Positions 19,546 through 29,830 of a stretch of 64,000 nt of DNA are shown in pieces; the first letter of the stretch is position 1; the number at the start of each line of letters is the position of its first letter. Under the pieces are notes generated by a model. That model made no database searches. It was not told the DNA's origin and saw nothing but the letters and a program-made list of their open reading frames with translations. The position numbers and the translations under genes are program-made. The DNA is from Yponomeuta sedellus (taxonomy: Eukaryota; Arthropoda; Insecta; Lepidoptera; Yponomeutidae): the NCBI GenBank assembly GCA_934045075.1, contig OW203726.1:372001-436000 (forward strand), read 5' to 3'.

Positions 19546-20345
19546 TAAAAAAAACAGTTTCATATATCGTTTTCCAATAAAACAAATCGATAGAATATTC
19601 CGTATTATACCTTGAAATTACAGTGATAGACATAAAATATATAGCAATTGGCGAAGCGTATTTAAATTAATTGCCTTATTACTAAAAGCAATTAGTTAAA
19701 AGACGAAGAAAAAACTACATCATATGAAACATTCGTCAAAGAACTCTATAAATTGTAATAATCTTCTCAGGACTCAAACTGCCACTTAAAACGCTCCAGC
19801 TTGCCAAACATTCACGCTCAACTTTAAAGACAGTAACACGCCTAACCAATATCGTCGGAGAACACACACGATGGCGAAACGCGAGCTTGCGGTCGGAGTC
19901 TTGAGCTCCGGCTCAGCCCGCGTGTGTACCGCGGTTAAGTCTGTGCTACTGTTGTTTGGCGCGGTGCGGAGATTGGATTCGGAGTTTAAGATCTGGTTAG
20001 TGGCGCCATGCATCTGTGAGACAACATTTGTCTTCACAATAGGGAGGTCTATTCAGTGCCGACGGCGAGGAAATAGGGTTGTTTGTGTTGCTTTGTAGTC
20101 GTAACGGAAATCCTGACACTGAAAGTGAGATTAATTTAAAGTAAATTAAAGCAATATTCAACATCCAGTCCATGTTTGTAGCCTTTATTCTATCATTAAT
20201 GGTCACGAGGGCAGTGTAGCTCCTTGTAAATAGGTAGAAGCATTAATGTTTTTTATAATATTTTTTTATCACTTTTTCTAACAGCGTCCAATGGCTTCGC
20301 TATATTTTTTTAGTCGCTTTGCGACTTAATGAACATAATTTCTTC

Positions 20346-20706
20346 GATCGATATCAACTTTTGTATGTGGCCACTGCTGGGGCACGAGTCTCTACCTGCA
20401 TCGCTGGGACGTTAGGTCATACTATACTACAGGGGCCAAGTCCGGATTGGTGGATTGTAAGACAGTGGCGGGATTTACTGTCAGAAGTTATCGAACCGCC
20501 CATAAGGCCGCTGACATGGCTTAACTTCTGCCATTACATGACGGCACCAACGACTTAACGTGCCTTGCAAAACACGGAAGCGCTCGGAAAAATGCCACTA
20601 GCGGTAGTCACGGGACGGTCACCCATCCTGCACCTGACCACGCCTGTTGTTGCTTAACACAAGTAATTGATTCCGATCACTCGGTTCGAATAGGCCAAGA
20701 CCGCTA
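20346..20706 (-). mobile_element. 5S-derived SINE, near full length
   Basis: The reverse-order blocks are all present, with small deletions in the 3' block (GGTGGATTGTAAG) and in the middle. The head is altered to AATAGGCCAAGACCGC. Confidence 0.75.
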
Positions 20707-20875
20707 AGCAATAAGTTCTATTTAACGACAAATAATATTTTATAAATCTCTCACGATCTCTCTAAGAGTGCTACGTGTAAAAGACACAATGTATAGTTCT
20801 GTTACTAGTGGTTAAGTTGTATATAAGTTCTACTGCAAAGCATAGGCTTGGGTTAAATTTTTAGCCATTCGTGGA

Positions 20876-20945
20876 ATGGTTATTTTAACAGAGGGTTAGT
20901 TTCCTGCAGTGGGACATTTATAGGCTACATTAGGAAATATTGTAA
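20876..20945 (+). mobile_element. SINE-C 3' scrap
   Basis: CCTGCAGTGGGACATTTATA followed by GGCTACATTAGG matches the SINE-C terminus; upstream bases are too diverged to align by eye. Confidence 0.4.
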
Positions 20946-21049
20946 GTAACAACAACATTGAATAAATTTAATTCTCAAGTGAGTCGACAGTACCATCGTG
21001 TTTCAAATTAACATCACAACTTTCGCATCTAGATTGCCAAAAAAGAAAC

Positions 21050-21300
21050 TTTCACGGCCAATACCGGTGCGGATAAAAGTTTCTCCGCTATTGATAATAT
21101 AAAAGGAGTGAAATTTTCTCTGAGACAATTATCACTAGCGGCGGGATCGGCAAAGTTTTTCAATATAAGTTAGCGCGCGAGCGGCGCCGGCGCGCGATCG
21201 CCGCGACGTAGGGACATTTTAATTAGCAGGCCTATTGATGGAGGCTTACATTCACTCGGGATAAGCTGTCTGATCTATAGCCAATGAAACCGGCACCGCC
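21050..21300. other. GC-rich non-repeat island
   Basis: Contains a very CpG-dense run (GCGCGAGCGGCGCCGGCGCG) next to TTTTAATTAGCAGGCC. Unique in the window. A candidate conserved noncoding element by composition only. Confidence 0.3.
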
Positions 21301-21357
21301 AGGATTATTTTTTGATGTTTTTAGGTTAAGTAAATAATGTTTTTATCAACTTTTTAC

Positions 21358-21470
21358 TGCCTCTCTAAGGCTTTCTGGAAGAAATCTCTTTCAGAGATAA
21401 GCTTGCCTCTGTATATGTTATTTCTTATGTAATGTCCTATTTAATGTTTCGTGTGCAATAAAGTATAATT
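21358..21470 (+). repeat. LINE 3'-UTR fragment
   Basis: CTGGAAGAAATCTCTTTCAG, AGATAAGCTTGCC and GTGTGCAATAAAGTATAAT match, in sense orientation, the 3'-UTR repeat found inverted at 24.3 and 36.6 kb. Confidence 0.55.
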
Positions 21471-21490
21471 AATTAAAATCTTTATAGCCT

Positions 21491-21600
21491 TACGTTATCA
21501 ACCCTAGAATGTCCCCACAGCTGGGGTACGGGTCTCTTCCTGCATCGCAGGAATGTTAGACCATACTCGTACTCCACCACGGGGGCCAAGTCCGGGTTTA
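21491..21600 (-). mobile_element. 5S-derived SINE, 3' block only
   Basis: GTTATCAACCC, ATCGCAGGAATGTTAGACC and ACGGGGGCCAAGTCCGGGTT are present; the rest of the element is absent. Confidence 0.7.
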
Positions 21601-21645
21601 TAGCCTTACAGTAGATGTAAAGAAAGTTTAGTCAATTGATTTGTT

Positions 21646-21690
21646 TTTACTATTTTTATTTTTAATGCACTAACCCGTGCTAAGGACAAT
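21646..21690 (-). mobile_element. TL repeat, isolated 3' end
   Basis: Only the terminal 45 bp (TTAGCACGGGTTAGTGCAT and the A/T-rich end) are present: an extreme 5' truncation. Confidence 0.6.
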
Positions 21691-21906
21691 TTGTTTTTGC
21701 TAGATGATAAAGGATGTATTAAGTAACCAGAGACTACATAGAACTGTTAGAGCAGGTTCAGCATTGAGTGAGTGAGTGGGCAACGTGGAAAATAATTTTT
21801 ATTTTATTATTTTTTGTTGTACACTAAACCTATAAATCTTTCATATCTTCATCCATCTACGACAAATCTTTATAAAAACATAAAATTGACCTATGCATCT
21901 AAGTTA

Positions 21907-22050
21907 TGAGATTATTTATACAGCGTTTAGTGGTATCTTCACTCAAACTAGATGGATCACTTGGACCCTGCAGTGCATAGGGCATTATTTTTAGATGTTG
22001 TCAGTTTGTCCAGCACCTATATAATCCCAACGGCTTAGTCGGCTTCGGCC
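21907..22050. repeat. Foldback repeat family P, diverged copy
   Basis: ATTTATACAGCGTTTAGTGG, ACTAGATGG, GGACCCTGCAGTGCATAGGG and CCAGCACCTAT align in order with the copies at 37.5 and 57.2 kb. Confidence 0.5.
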
Positions 22051-22234
22051 AGAAGACTACGAGCGTCACATATGTGCGGAGCTAACCAATCCGCGGGTTA
22101 GTAAATAACCAACGATTGTAAACCAATTTCGTTATTAATAGAGTATAAATAGGGTGAAACAATAATTTTCTACTCTCCAATACTACGTAACTCAGCACCG
22201 TTGTATGTCGTAACTGTTATGTGCTAAACCGCTG

Positions 22235-22342
22235 TGCTACGAGAGTTCTGTGCTACGCCGATGCATATGCTACGAAATTTAAGTGCTACGCCAGCGCTAC
22301 GAAATCAGAGCTACGGTGATGCTACGATAGGATATTGCTACG
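22235..22342. repeat. Degenerate array of (T)GCTACG motifs
   Basis: Eight (T)GCTACG words occur at 22235, 22251, 22268, 22284, 22295, 22309, 22320 and 22336, mostly 11-17 bp apart with variable spacers. No open frame. It may be an old minisatellite or a binding-site cluster. Confidence 0.6.
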
Positions 22343-23404
22343 TCGCGGGCAATGTGAAAACTAAGTTCTTTGTTAACGCATTCATTTCTTCATAGCAGAT
22401 TGAAGAAGATTAGCTAGAGTTAATGAAGAGAAATATTGTAACATATTTTTTTGCAGATAGCAGTTCCTTTCGGTGATAATTATAATCATTACCTAAAGAT
22501 AATTATTTCACACTTAATAAGTCAGTTATTTTGATTGCACCATCGTTTGATTGTTAAGTAGATTGTTAATAGCGGTGCTCTACTTGAATTCCTAAGCCAG
22601 GCCTAACTCGGACACCATAAATACTTCAGTGGACAACCAGCCGCGCGCTCTGTAGAGATTCGCAAAAAACACAAGGATTCTCACTAGAAAAGGGTCTTTC
22701 TAAAATGAAATTAAGATCTTAACGGCTGTTTTGCAATTCTATTTGTTTTTATACCCTTTTTCTCTTCTGTTCACGATTTGGGACTTTTCGCATTAATGTA
22801 GAGGTAGTTGCAACACTGGAAAATGTCTCATTCGGCGTGATTGAACTCAATGACTAAAAATATCAAGCTAACCCCAGTTTCTCGTACACTAACAAACTGT
22901 TAATTTACTGTAAACTTCTTGGCTTACAGCTGTTAACAGCAGATTAACGGCTTGTTAGTGTTCCAGAAACCGGAGCTTAGTGATTGATATTTAAGTAGAT
23001 ATTTCATTATCTCTTTAAGTCTGCAGAAAGTCAATTTGATACCAAATAGGGTACGATAGCGATAGTACATACTAAATCCTTATTGCATACATAAAATAGA
23101 TTCTGAAAATACACACATAAGCGTTGCTCCAATCTTGGAAGGTTATTGGTTCATGTCCCGTCGTGTATCTTATTTACCTTATGATTCTGGATTCTTTATA
23201 AGGTAGAAGAACGTCTGAGAATTCAATTGTAGGTAGAAGTTGCCACTAATTCACAAAACTACAAATTAGAATTTATTTCGACAATCTGATGGACTTTTCC
23301 TACTTGTTAATCGACTGCGAAATGCACAACAAACTATAGTCTTAAACCATAGCAATAGGTAGATCTATAATTAATTTTAACTTAAGCCTATAGTTATCTC
23401 ACTA
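22343..23404. other. No assignable gene
   Basis: AT-rich unique-looking sequence. A TAACAAACTGTTAATTTACTG / AGCAGATTAACGGCTTGTTAG symmetry near 22890-22960 is imperfect. Nothing further is supported. Confidence 0.35.
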
Positions 23405-23650
23405 CAGAGCACATGCCTTCTCAGATACAGAGTTTGCGCCTAATTATCACGCGTGTCCACCGCGGATTGGGAATCTCTGGTTTTCCTCACGATATTTTCC
23501 TTCACGTAAGCGAGTGGTATTGCTATTATAACTTTACATAATGTGCGTAACTTAGAAAACAAAGTCATTGCAACATACCAGCACTGGAAATCGAACCTGG
23601 GTCGCTCACTTCCGAGTCCATTGGAGTACCCACTGGGCTACTGCCGCTCT
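23405..23650 (-). mobile_element. SINE-C, full-length copy
   Basis: The minus strand starts AGAGCGGCAGTAGCCCAGTG (tRNA-like head, A box) and GGTTCGATTTCCAG (B box). It continues with CAATGACTTTGTTTTCTAAG, CACTCGCTTACGTGAAGG, AACCAGAGA and TAATTAGGC. This is the best-preserved head of the family here. The acceptor stem does not close properly and there is no clean anticodon loop. Confidence 0.75.
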
Positions 23651-23689
23651 ATGATTATAGTTTTATTAGCCTTAGTTTCTTTTTCGTTT

Positions 23690-23860
23690 AATTGTGTAGT
23701 CAAACGTGAGCAAACAAGCTGCAGGCGCGCGTGGCTGTGGTGATAGCGCGCGCGTGTAATCGCCATCATTTGCATTCATACATGATTCATCGTTCGGCTT
23801 ATGTCCGCGAGCTCGTCGCGCGGTGGACAGCATGAAGCTGATTCTCGCCCATGCGAATTG
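23690..23860. other. GC-rich non-repeat island
   Basis: CpG-rich segment (GCAGGCGCGCGTGGC, TAGCGCGCGCGTG, GAGCTCGTCGCGCGG) directly beside the SINE. Unassigned. Confidence 0.25.
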
Positions 23861-24034
23861 AAAGCGTAGACGCAAAATATCCGAAGGATTAGACATTTGT
23901 CGCCTTAAAATAAGATAAAATAACTCGACAGAGTCACTAGACACTTATTTTCTCATTCAAATTCAATCTAGCGTGTCGTTCAGAATACAGATTTTGGCTA
24001 TCGCTTATTTTTTTTATGCAGGATTCAAACCATA

Positions 24035-24180
24035 AGCCTTAAAATAATAAAAAAATAAAAATTGTTTATTTAAAGATTCAGGAATACAGTTACGAATCAA
24101 TTGCAACTCCCACACTAGGCACAGCCTGTGTCGTGGAAGTTGGGTAGGATACGCAAAATCATAATTAGCACCCGTTGACA
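24035..24180 (-). repeat. LINE 3'-UTR fragment (6-kb type)
   Basis: The plus-strand CCCACACTAGGCACAGCCTG block with the following TCGTGG matches the 3' UTR of the jockey/CR1-type LINE at 6.1 kb. Preceded by an A/T-rich tail. Confidence 0.55.
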
Positions 24181-24309
24181 GTGCGAAACTTAAGTGTCGT
24201 ATACGAATTATTCGCTAATGAAATGAGAATGGGGTTCCTGGTCAGTGTTATCGAGCAAACTAAATAGTATTGACACGTCACTACGTAGTATTTCTTAATT
24301 ACTCGCGAT

Positions 24310-24450
24310 GCTCATACATAGATAGGATAAGCTAAGAATATTATTTATATACCAGAAAAATTGTTACAGTAACAGCAGATACATAAGCTAAGATACAATT
24401 GGTGGCCTTGTTGCTAATGGTGATTTCTTCTAGGTAACCTGAAATTGGAG
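24310..24450 (-). repeat. LINE 3'-UTR fragment (36.6-kb type), diverged
   Basis: ACAATTGGTGGCCTTGTTGC, then TGATTTCTTCTAGGTAACCT, aligns with the copy at 36.65 kb. Confidence 0.5.
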
Positions 24451-24627
24451 AATTGAGGACCTGACCGCGGACGTAGTGAGCGTTGTGCGTCGGCCCGCTG
24501 TGTAAAACTAAATGTGAGTTGAGGTGATCGCCTGTCCTTGCTACAATAATTTAGAGTACTCGCTACTTCAATCGCCTCGTGACTGCAGTAACTGCTACCT
24601 AGCCGGAACCTCGGGAATTAAATAATG

Positions 24628-24947
24628 TTCGTTATCGTTATCAACCCTTGTATGTCCACACTGCTGGGGCACGGGTCTCTTCCTGCATCGCATGAAGGTT
24701 AGGCCATACTCCACCACGGGGGCCAAGTCCGGGTTGGTGGAGGATTGTAAGACAGTGGCGGGCCTTACTGTCAGAAGTTATCAAGCCGCCCATAAGGCCT
24801 CTGACATGGCTTAGCGACTGCCATTACATGCCGGCACCAACGGCTTAACGTGCACGGAAGCTCTCGGAAAAATGCCACTAGCGGTAGACACGGGACGGTC
24901 ACCCATCCTGTACCTGACCGCGCCTGTTGTTGCTTTGATAATAAATT
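24628..24947 (-). mobile_element. 5S-derived SINE with 12-bp TSD
   Basis: The direct repeat AATTAAATAATG flanks it (24616-24627 and 24948-24959). The copy ends at the 5S-like core and TGTTGTTGC, so it is 5'-truncated by about 60 bp. Small internal deletions remove part of the GCAAGGCACG block. Confidence 0.8.
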
Positions 24948-25090
24948 AATTAAATAATGTAAATCCTAGAAAATCAGAAGATTGATTTTACTGACAACCA
25001 ATATAACAATGTTACATATTTAAAAGCTTTTATACACAAAATCATTTAAATGAAGAAGAATATAAAGTATAATTTTAAAATGAAAAAAAA

Positions 25091-25190
25091 TGTTCCACCA
25101 ACTCGGACTTGGCCCCCGTGGTAGAGTATGGCCTCACCTTCCTGCGATGCAGGAATCGTGCAGTGGGGACTTACAAAGAGTTGACATCAA
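25091..25190 (+). mobile_element. 5S-derived SINE, 3' block only
   Basis: GTTCCACCAACTCGGACTTG, then CCCCGTGGTAGAGTATGG, TGCGATGCAGGAA and AAAGAGTTGACA. The GAGACCCGTGCCCC segment is partly deleted. Confidence 0.65.
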
Positions 25191-25699
25191 AGAATGTTAT
25201 GCAACCATTTTGTTTTAGATTACTAATCGAAGTTACTTTTCTCTCGGCAAGAGAACTCCAGGAGTGTGCACACCACGAAACCAGCGTCAAGCGCCATAGA
25301 GCCGGCGCCATCGCATTTGCATAGCCCAGCTTATCGAAGGCTTTTGATAATTGTCACTGTTGTTGATTCCACAACATCGCCAATATTTGACGTCTCTTAA
25401 GCTCCTTGAAGATTAAAGTTATTGGTGTCTCTTTGAGGGCTTTGTATGAATTTATGTGCCAGTTGGATTGTTTTCTGCTAAAACTCCTGTTCTGACTGTC
25501 AAGCTATCCGTTTTGATGTTTTTATGATGCTATATAATATCGATTCATTGATATATTTTTTAAACTTCATTGTTTTGATTGACGTTGGTCTTTTTGTTGT
25601 ATGTCCTCTACCAATAAAATTATTTTTATTTGTCGTATGGATGGTAAAATGTAGCTCTTTTATATTGTGTAGATATAATTATGTACATTGTTGTGCTAA
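25191..25699. other. No assignable gene
   Basis: Mixed composition; a small GC-rich part near 25255-25325. The plus-strand open frame at 25524-25709 has no recognisable motif. Confidence 0.35.
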
Positions 25700-25899
25700 A
25701 CATAATTAAAACTGTTTTAATACGGATTTCACTCGTTTATTATATTTTTATAATTTTCCGACGTTTTGGCACTTTTACAGGAAGGTGGTACCACCTCAGT
25801 CATCCGAGACCATGGCACCTGTAAAAGTGCCGAAACGTCGGAAAATTGTAAAAATATAATAAACGAGTGAAATCCGTGTAAAAACAGTTTTAGTTATGT
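25700..25899. mobile_element. Large foldback element, GAAACGTCGG type
   Basis: Arms of about 80 bp (25700-25781 and 25818-25899) are near-perfect inverted copies. Their outer parts read ACATAATTAAAACTG and the inner parts pair CACTTTTACAGG with CCTGTAAAAGTG. The right arm has a short hairpin stem followed by CCGAAACGTCGG, then AATAAACGAGTGAAATCCG. A related copy lies at 33.8 kb. No coding capacity. Confidence 0.75.
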
Positions 25900-26269
25900 C
25901 TAGTACTCGTGTTACCTTAGAAAATACTATAGTGCTAAAGATATTCATATTTTAATGTTTATAATATTTTGTATGTATGCCTACTTAACTACAATTTATA
26001 TGTAGGTAAGCATAGTTTCAAATTACGCATTTATATTTTTTCGTTGCCTGCCTACCAATTTTTTCTTCTACCTTTGGCGGTTGACATGTAGTTGTCATGC
26101 TAATGGCATTAAATCCGCCACGTTGTGTGCGTTTTTAAGGTAAATCCAATAAAAGTATCAATAAATGAAAAAAAAAAAAATAAACCAACTGGAACAATTT
26201 TACTGTTTTAACAGTCTTTGAAGATCGCAAAGAACTTTTTCCTTTAGAAACTGGCCAAATTTGATATAA

Positions 26270-26530
26270 AAAGGAACTATTCTACATAACACGTCCAATA
26301 GTAGATTATGCATTAAGGGAATAAAACCATGTATTACGTCATGGGCGGTATATTGAACCCTGAGCGGAGCGAAGGACTCCGAGTTAACTCCCGAGCGCAG
26401 CGAGGGAGTTAAATTTTAACTCCTGAGCGAAGCGAGGGAGTTATGTAGAGTCCTGAGTGAAGCCAGGGGTTCATACCGCCCGAGACTAAGACATGTTTTA
26501 TTCCAGAGGTGAATACTCTACTTTTCACAC
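26270..26530. repeat. Foldback repeat with tandem GAGCGnAGCGAGGG modules
   Basis: Outer arms GGGCGGTAT and ATACCGCCC enclose four degenerate units of about 30 bp built on TCCYGAGCGMAGCGAGGGAG. Beyond them ACCATGTATTACG and AGACATGTTTTATTCC continue the symmetry. Probably a MITE; the centre resembles that of the repeat at 1.8 kb. Confidence 0.55.
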
Positions 26531-27500
26531 CATCTGGGAGACAATAAAAAGACAGGGCTGCATAAGTTGAAAAATATTTATTAAGCTGAGAAATATTGCG
26601 TAAATTAACTACAAATTTATATTGACATTAGATACGTTAGTCCAGTTATGTAGTGATATACTGATATTTCTATTTGGTATATTTATGGTGAAGGTGGAGG
26701 TACATTGAGTATTTTAGCAACTTAAATTGAATATAACTTTTAAATTCGTATTTGCAATTTGCAACAAAACTTCATAGTTTTCATGCGAATTTTGACATTC
26801 TAAATTCAAATCACTTTATTCCCTAGGAAAATTCTTCATTATTATTGCCCTCGAGAGACAAGGCTATGCTTTACGATGATATTTGACGGTACGTAATAAG
26901 GCATTGTCGAGCAGGATGTGTGAAAACAATATTATTCACGCGTCTTTGCGCAAACCCTTACACGCCTATAGATTAACCACGGATATCCCCTGTAATGAGT
27001 TGTACAAATATCTTTACAAGCATTGCAGACAGTGTCTGTATAAGTGCCTACATACGACAGACGGTGAATTTTTAAAATTTGGTATGTAAAAAGCTCTTAT
27101 TATAAGGACATAAAGTCGAATTCAGCTTGGTAGTGGCTAGATGCTTCCGCACGTTGGGCGTGAGGAAAGGACGGGACGTGACCGCCTCTGTTTGAACGGG
27201 CTGGATCTGCGCCCGCAAACCTGATTATCAAAATATTAAATTTCATATTTGTCTTGCGGACCCTCCTTTCAATTCTAATTCTTGCTATCATAACATATGA
27301 TGCCCGAGCGGACTTTGAAATAGATCTATTCCAGGAGCGTATTAATAAAAATCTCTTTCCTCTGAGATAGCCCTGTCTGAGATTGCCGTTTGATGCAGCG
27401 GTCTCAGTGATACTTTTGTTATACGGACTTTAATACAGCTTTATACTTTATAAATACTTGTAATCCATTTTAATACATCCAAAGCCATGCTAAATAAAAT
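26531..27500. other. No assignable gene
   Basis: AT-rich to about 27080, then a moderately GC-rich patch at 27120-27210. Open frames are short and lack motifs. Confidence 0.35.
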
Positions 27501-27507
27501 CCTCTCG

Positions 27508-27755
27508 GCACTTTAGGTCTTATTACCGGAATGTCCATTCGGTCCATTAGGTATATTTCCCTGGGCGTCTATTCCCTGATAGACCACTTTCCTGTGAGTC
27601 CAATACCCTAAATGTCCACTTCCCTAAACGTCTCGGCACTTCACGTCTAATTGCCGGAATGTCAAGTCGGTTCATTAAGTCTATTTCCTTAAACGTCCAT
27701 TCCCTGATAGTCCACTTGCCTGTGAGTCCACTATCCACTTCTCTCAACATCCATG
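27508..27755. repeat. Two-unit tandem duplication (about 125 bp each)
   Basis: Units start at CTCGGCACTTTAGGTC (27508) and CTCGGCACTTCACGTC (27634). Each holds a shorter repeat built on GTCCACTT/TTCCCT. The units are about 80% alike. The minus-strand open frame across it is a by-product of the periodicity. Confidence 0.65.
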
Positions 27756-28243
27756 TTTGAGCCACGGTCTCACAATGCTAACAGAAATCAGGACAAAATT
27801 CTCAGATTTGGAGCGGTAAGTCGTACTTTTTACGCTACCTACTTTTGGTCCTGAATAGCTGCAAACCCTTGGGTATTCTCTGCAGAACTTCTCTTTCATA
27901 TTTTACTCTGTCTATACAACAACAACGGGAGAAATGCTTTTGTATACTCGTAACAGTCGACAGGGTATAAATCGCGTGCATTCTAACCAAGTTACGTTAA
28001 TGACGACTTTGCGCCAAAGTGCAAAGGTTGACCTGCTGTCACCTGAGCACCACCGTTTGCGCAGTCGCTAGGCAATCGCGATGTGGTCGTTGCATAATGC
28101 AAAATCGGAGCTACCTTTGTTGTGTCGTCATCCATTGTACTGGTAATCGGCAATTTACCGTAACACTGTCCTGAAATTTGACAAAATACAAATACAAAAT
28201 ACAAAACATTTATTTCAGATTACGGAAAACAACATAAGATTAG

Positions 28244-28280
28244 CATTGAGCCCTGCACTAAGAAAGTGCAGGGCTCAATG
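28244..28280. repeat. Perfect palindrome, 16-bp arms
   Basis: CATTGAGCCCTGCACT and its exact reverse complement flank AAGAA. A stable stem in RNA, but with no U-tract or transcription context to call it a terminator. Confidence 0.85.
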
Positions 28281-28472
28281 CCCGAAATCCTGTATCGCAG
28301 GCGTTCGACTACGTTTAGCTTACATAAAAGTTTCAGAGAATCTCTATTGCTACTGACAAAACAGATAAAATGAAAAAATGTGTTACCGGGAAATTTAATA
28401 ACAATAAATTTGTGTCTGCAAATTAGTAACACGAGAATCTTTAAGTAATATAACAAAAACTTAACTGTAGGA

Positions 28473-28545
28473 GTTTGTGTGTGTGTATGTGTGTGTGCGT
28501 GCATGTGTCAAGATGAGAGTGGGTCTATGTGTGTGTGTACTCATT
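28473..28545. repeat. (GT)n microsatellite
   Basis: GTGTGTGTGTATGTGTGTG with interruptions, repeated after an AGATGAGAG break. Confidence 0.85.
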
Positions 28546-28654
28546 GTTGGTTGTGAGAGTATTGTGTGACAAACTGGGTCTCTGTGCGTGTAATCAACAG
28601 AGATTCAGTATCTATAAGATTAAAAAGAACATAAATTGCCCAATAAAGGCATGC

Positions 28655-28814
28655 ACTCGCTAACCGTAAAGCAAAACATCGTGACGAAACCTGAGTGTCT
28701 GAAGTACTTAAACGCTTGAAATTTCAATCCTTGTTGGACAAGCGTGGTAATTAAGCCCATACTCTCTGAGAGAAGGCCTGTGCCCTGCAGTAAGATGTTT
28801 ATAGGCTACAAAAA
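28655..28814 (+). mobile_element. SINE-C, 3' half
   Basis: Contains CACTCGCTAACCG, AACATCGTGACGAAACCTGA, GTGTCTGAAGTACTT, GGTAATTAAGCCCATACTCT and a GGCTACAAAAAAGG end: the best-preserved 3' half of the family. Confidence 0.7.
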
Positions 28815-29049
28815 AGGCTTTTACTGCTGCAACTTATGCTATACTTAGACGGAGCTCGATTATACTTAATAATTCATTCGTTACTTCAGACCTTGACTAT
28901 TATTAGTGCACTGTCTTTTATTTTACTAATCCTTCCTTAACCTAGTCTCCAAGTATCTAGACAATGTGAGATTTAAAGGTTAACACCAACACTAAGAGTC
29001 TAAAAAACCTTAAATTGCAAGGCAAAACAATAAGTGAATACCAGTCGTT

Positions 29050-29400
29050 TACGCCCGTTATGTAATCGTGTGGTTATGATGCTGGCGGAATCATGATTGG
29101 CATCAGAACGAGCTCGTGGCTGTCTTGGAGCGGAAAGAGACCTTGGTTTCGTTCCTGTGGGTACCGCGGGTCAATCCACCTCCTTTTGGGCTGGCCTGAA
29201 ATTAATACGTGGCATCAAAAGTATCGGTGAAAAAGAAAAAGTCAAAACTGTCACAATTTTTATCGGCAAGACGTGGGCAAGACTATGTGAAAAGACAATA
29301 CTTTAAATATCAAAGATCAAAGTTAAATCGCCAGCCGGTGCCATCTGCTGCCATCGCCGCCATCCTCTAACCAGAGTCAACGGATCATGCTTCGATATAC
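29050..29400. other. Moderately GC-rich unassigned sequence
   Basis: Unique sequence with a CCATCTGCTGCCATCGCCGC stretch. Open frames here have no recognisable domain. A short AATAAAATAAAATAAAT run at 29684 could be a retroposon tail. Confidence 0.25.
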
Positions 29401-29719
29401 GCAGGTTAGAAGCCTAGGTAATTTCTTTATCCTTGTGCAGCAGACGAGCACCACTGTTGCCCGCCTGGTCCACCCGCATACAGTCCACACGTTTTACTCG
29501 CGCCGCACCACCAGTCGAATAGTTAAAATTAAAAAAGCATGTATTTGTACTTTTATTACAAAGCGTTGTCGTGGTATATTTTTAGTAATTATGAACTGCC
29601 TATTTGTGGATGTCTGTATTGGCCATGTGAGCTGTATTTTCATTATTGTGATCAAATCATTTGTTTTCGATGTTGATGTCCTTAATAAAATAAAATAAAT
29701 ACCAACAATAATTGACTGT

Positions 29720-29830
29720 AATCGACACTTTAGTCTACCCGTAACCTTGGCAACTGCAACGCTCCCGAAACGTTGGACTTACGTTTAACTTAATTACGGT
29801 TTACCTAAATAATCGCGGTAAGCCCAGTTT
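29720..29830 (+). repeat. Diverged relative of the GAAACGT foldback families
   Basis: GGCAACTGCAACGCTCCCGA continues as AACGTTGG, and about 40 nt later TAATCGCGGTAAGCCCAG follows. The same order of landmarks occurs on the minus strand of 39.4-39.6 kb. Confidence 0.45.
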
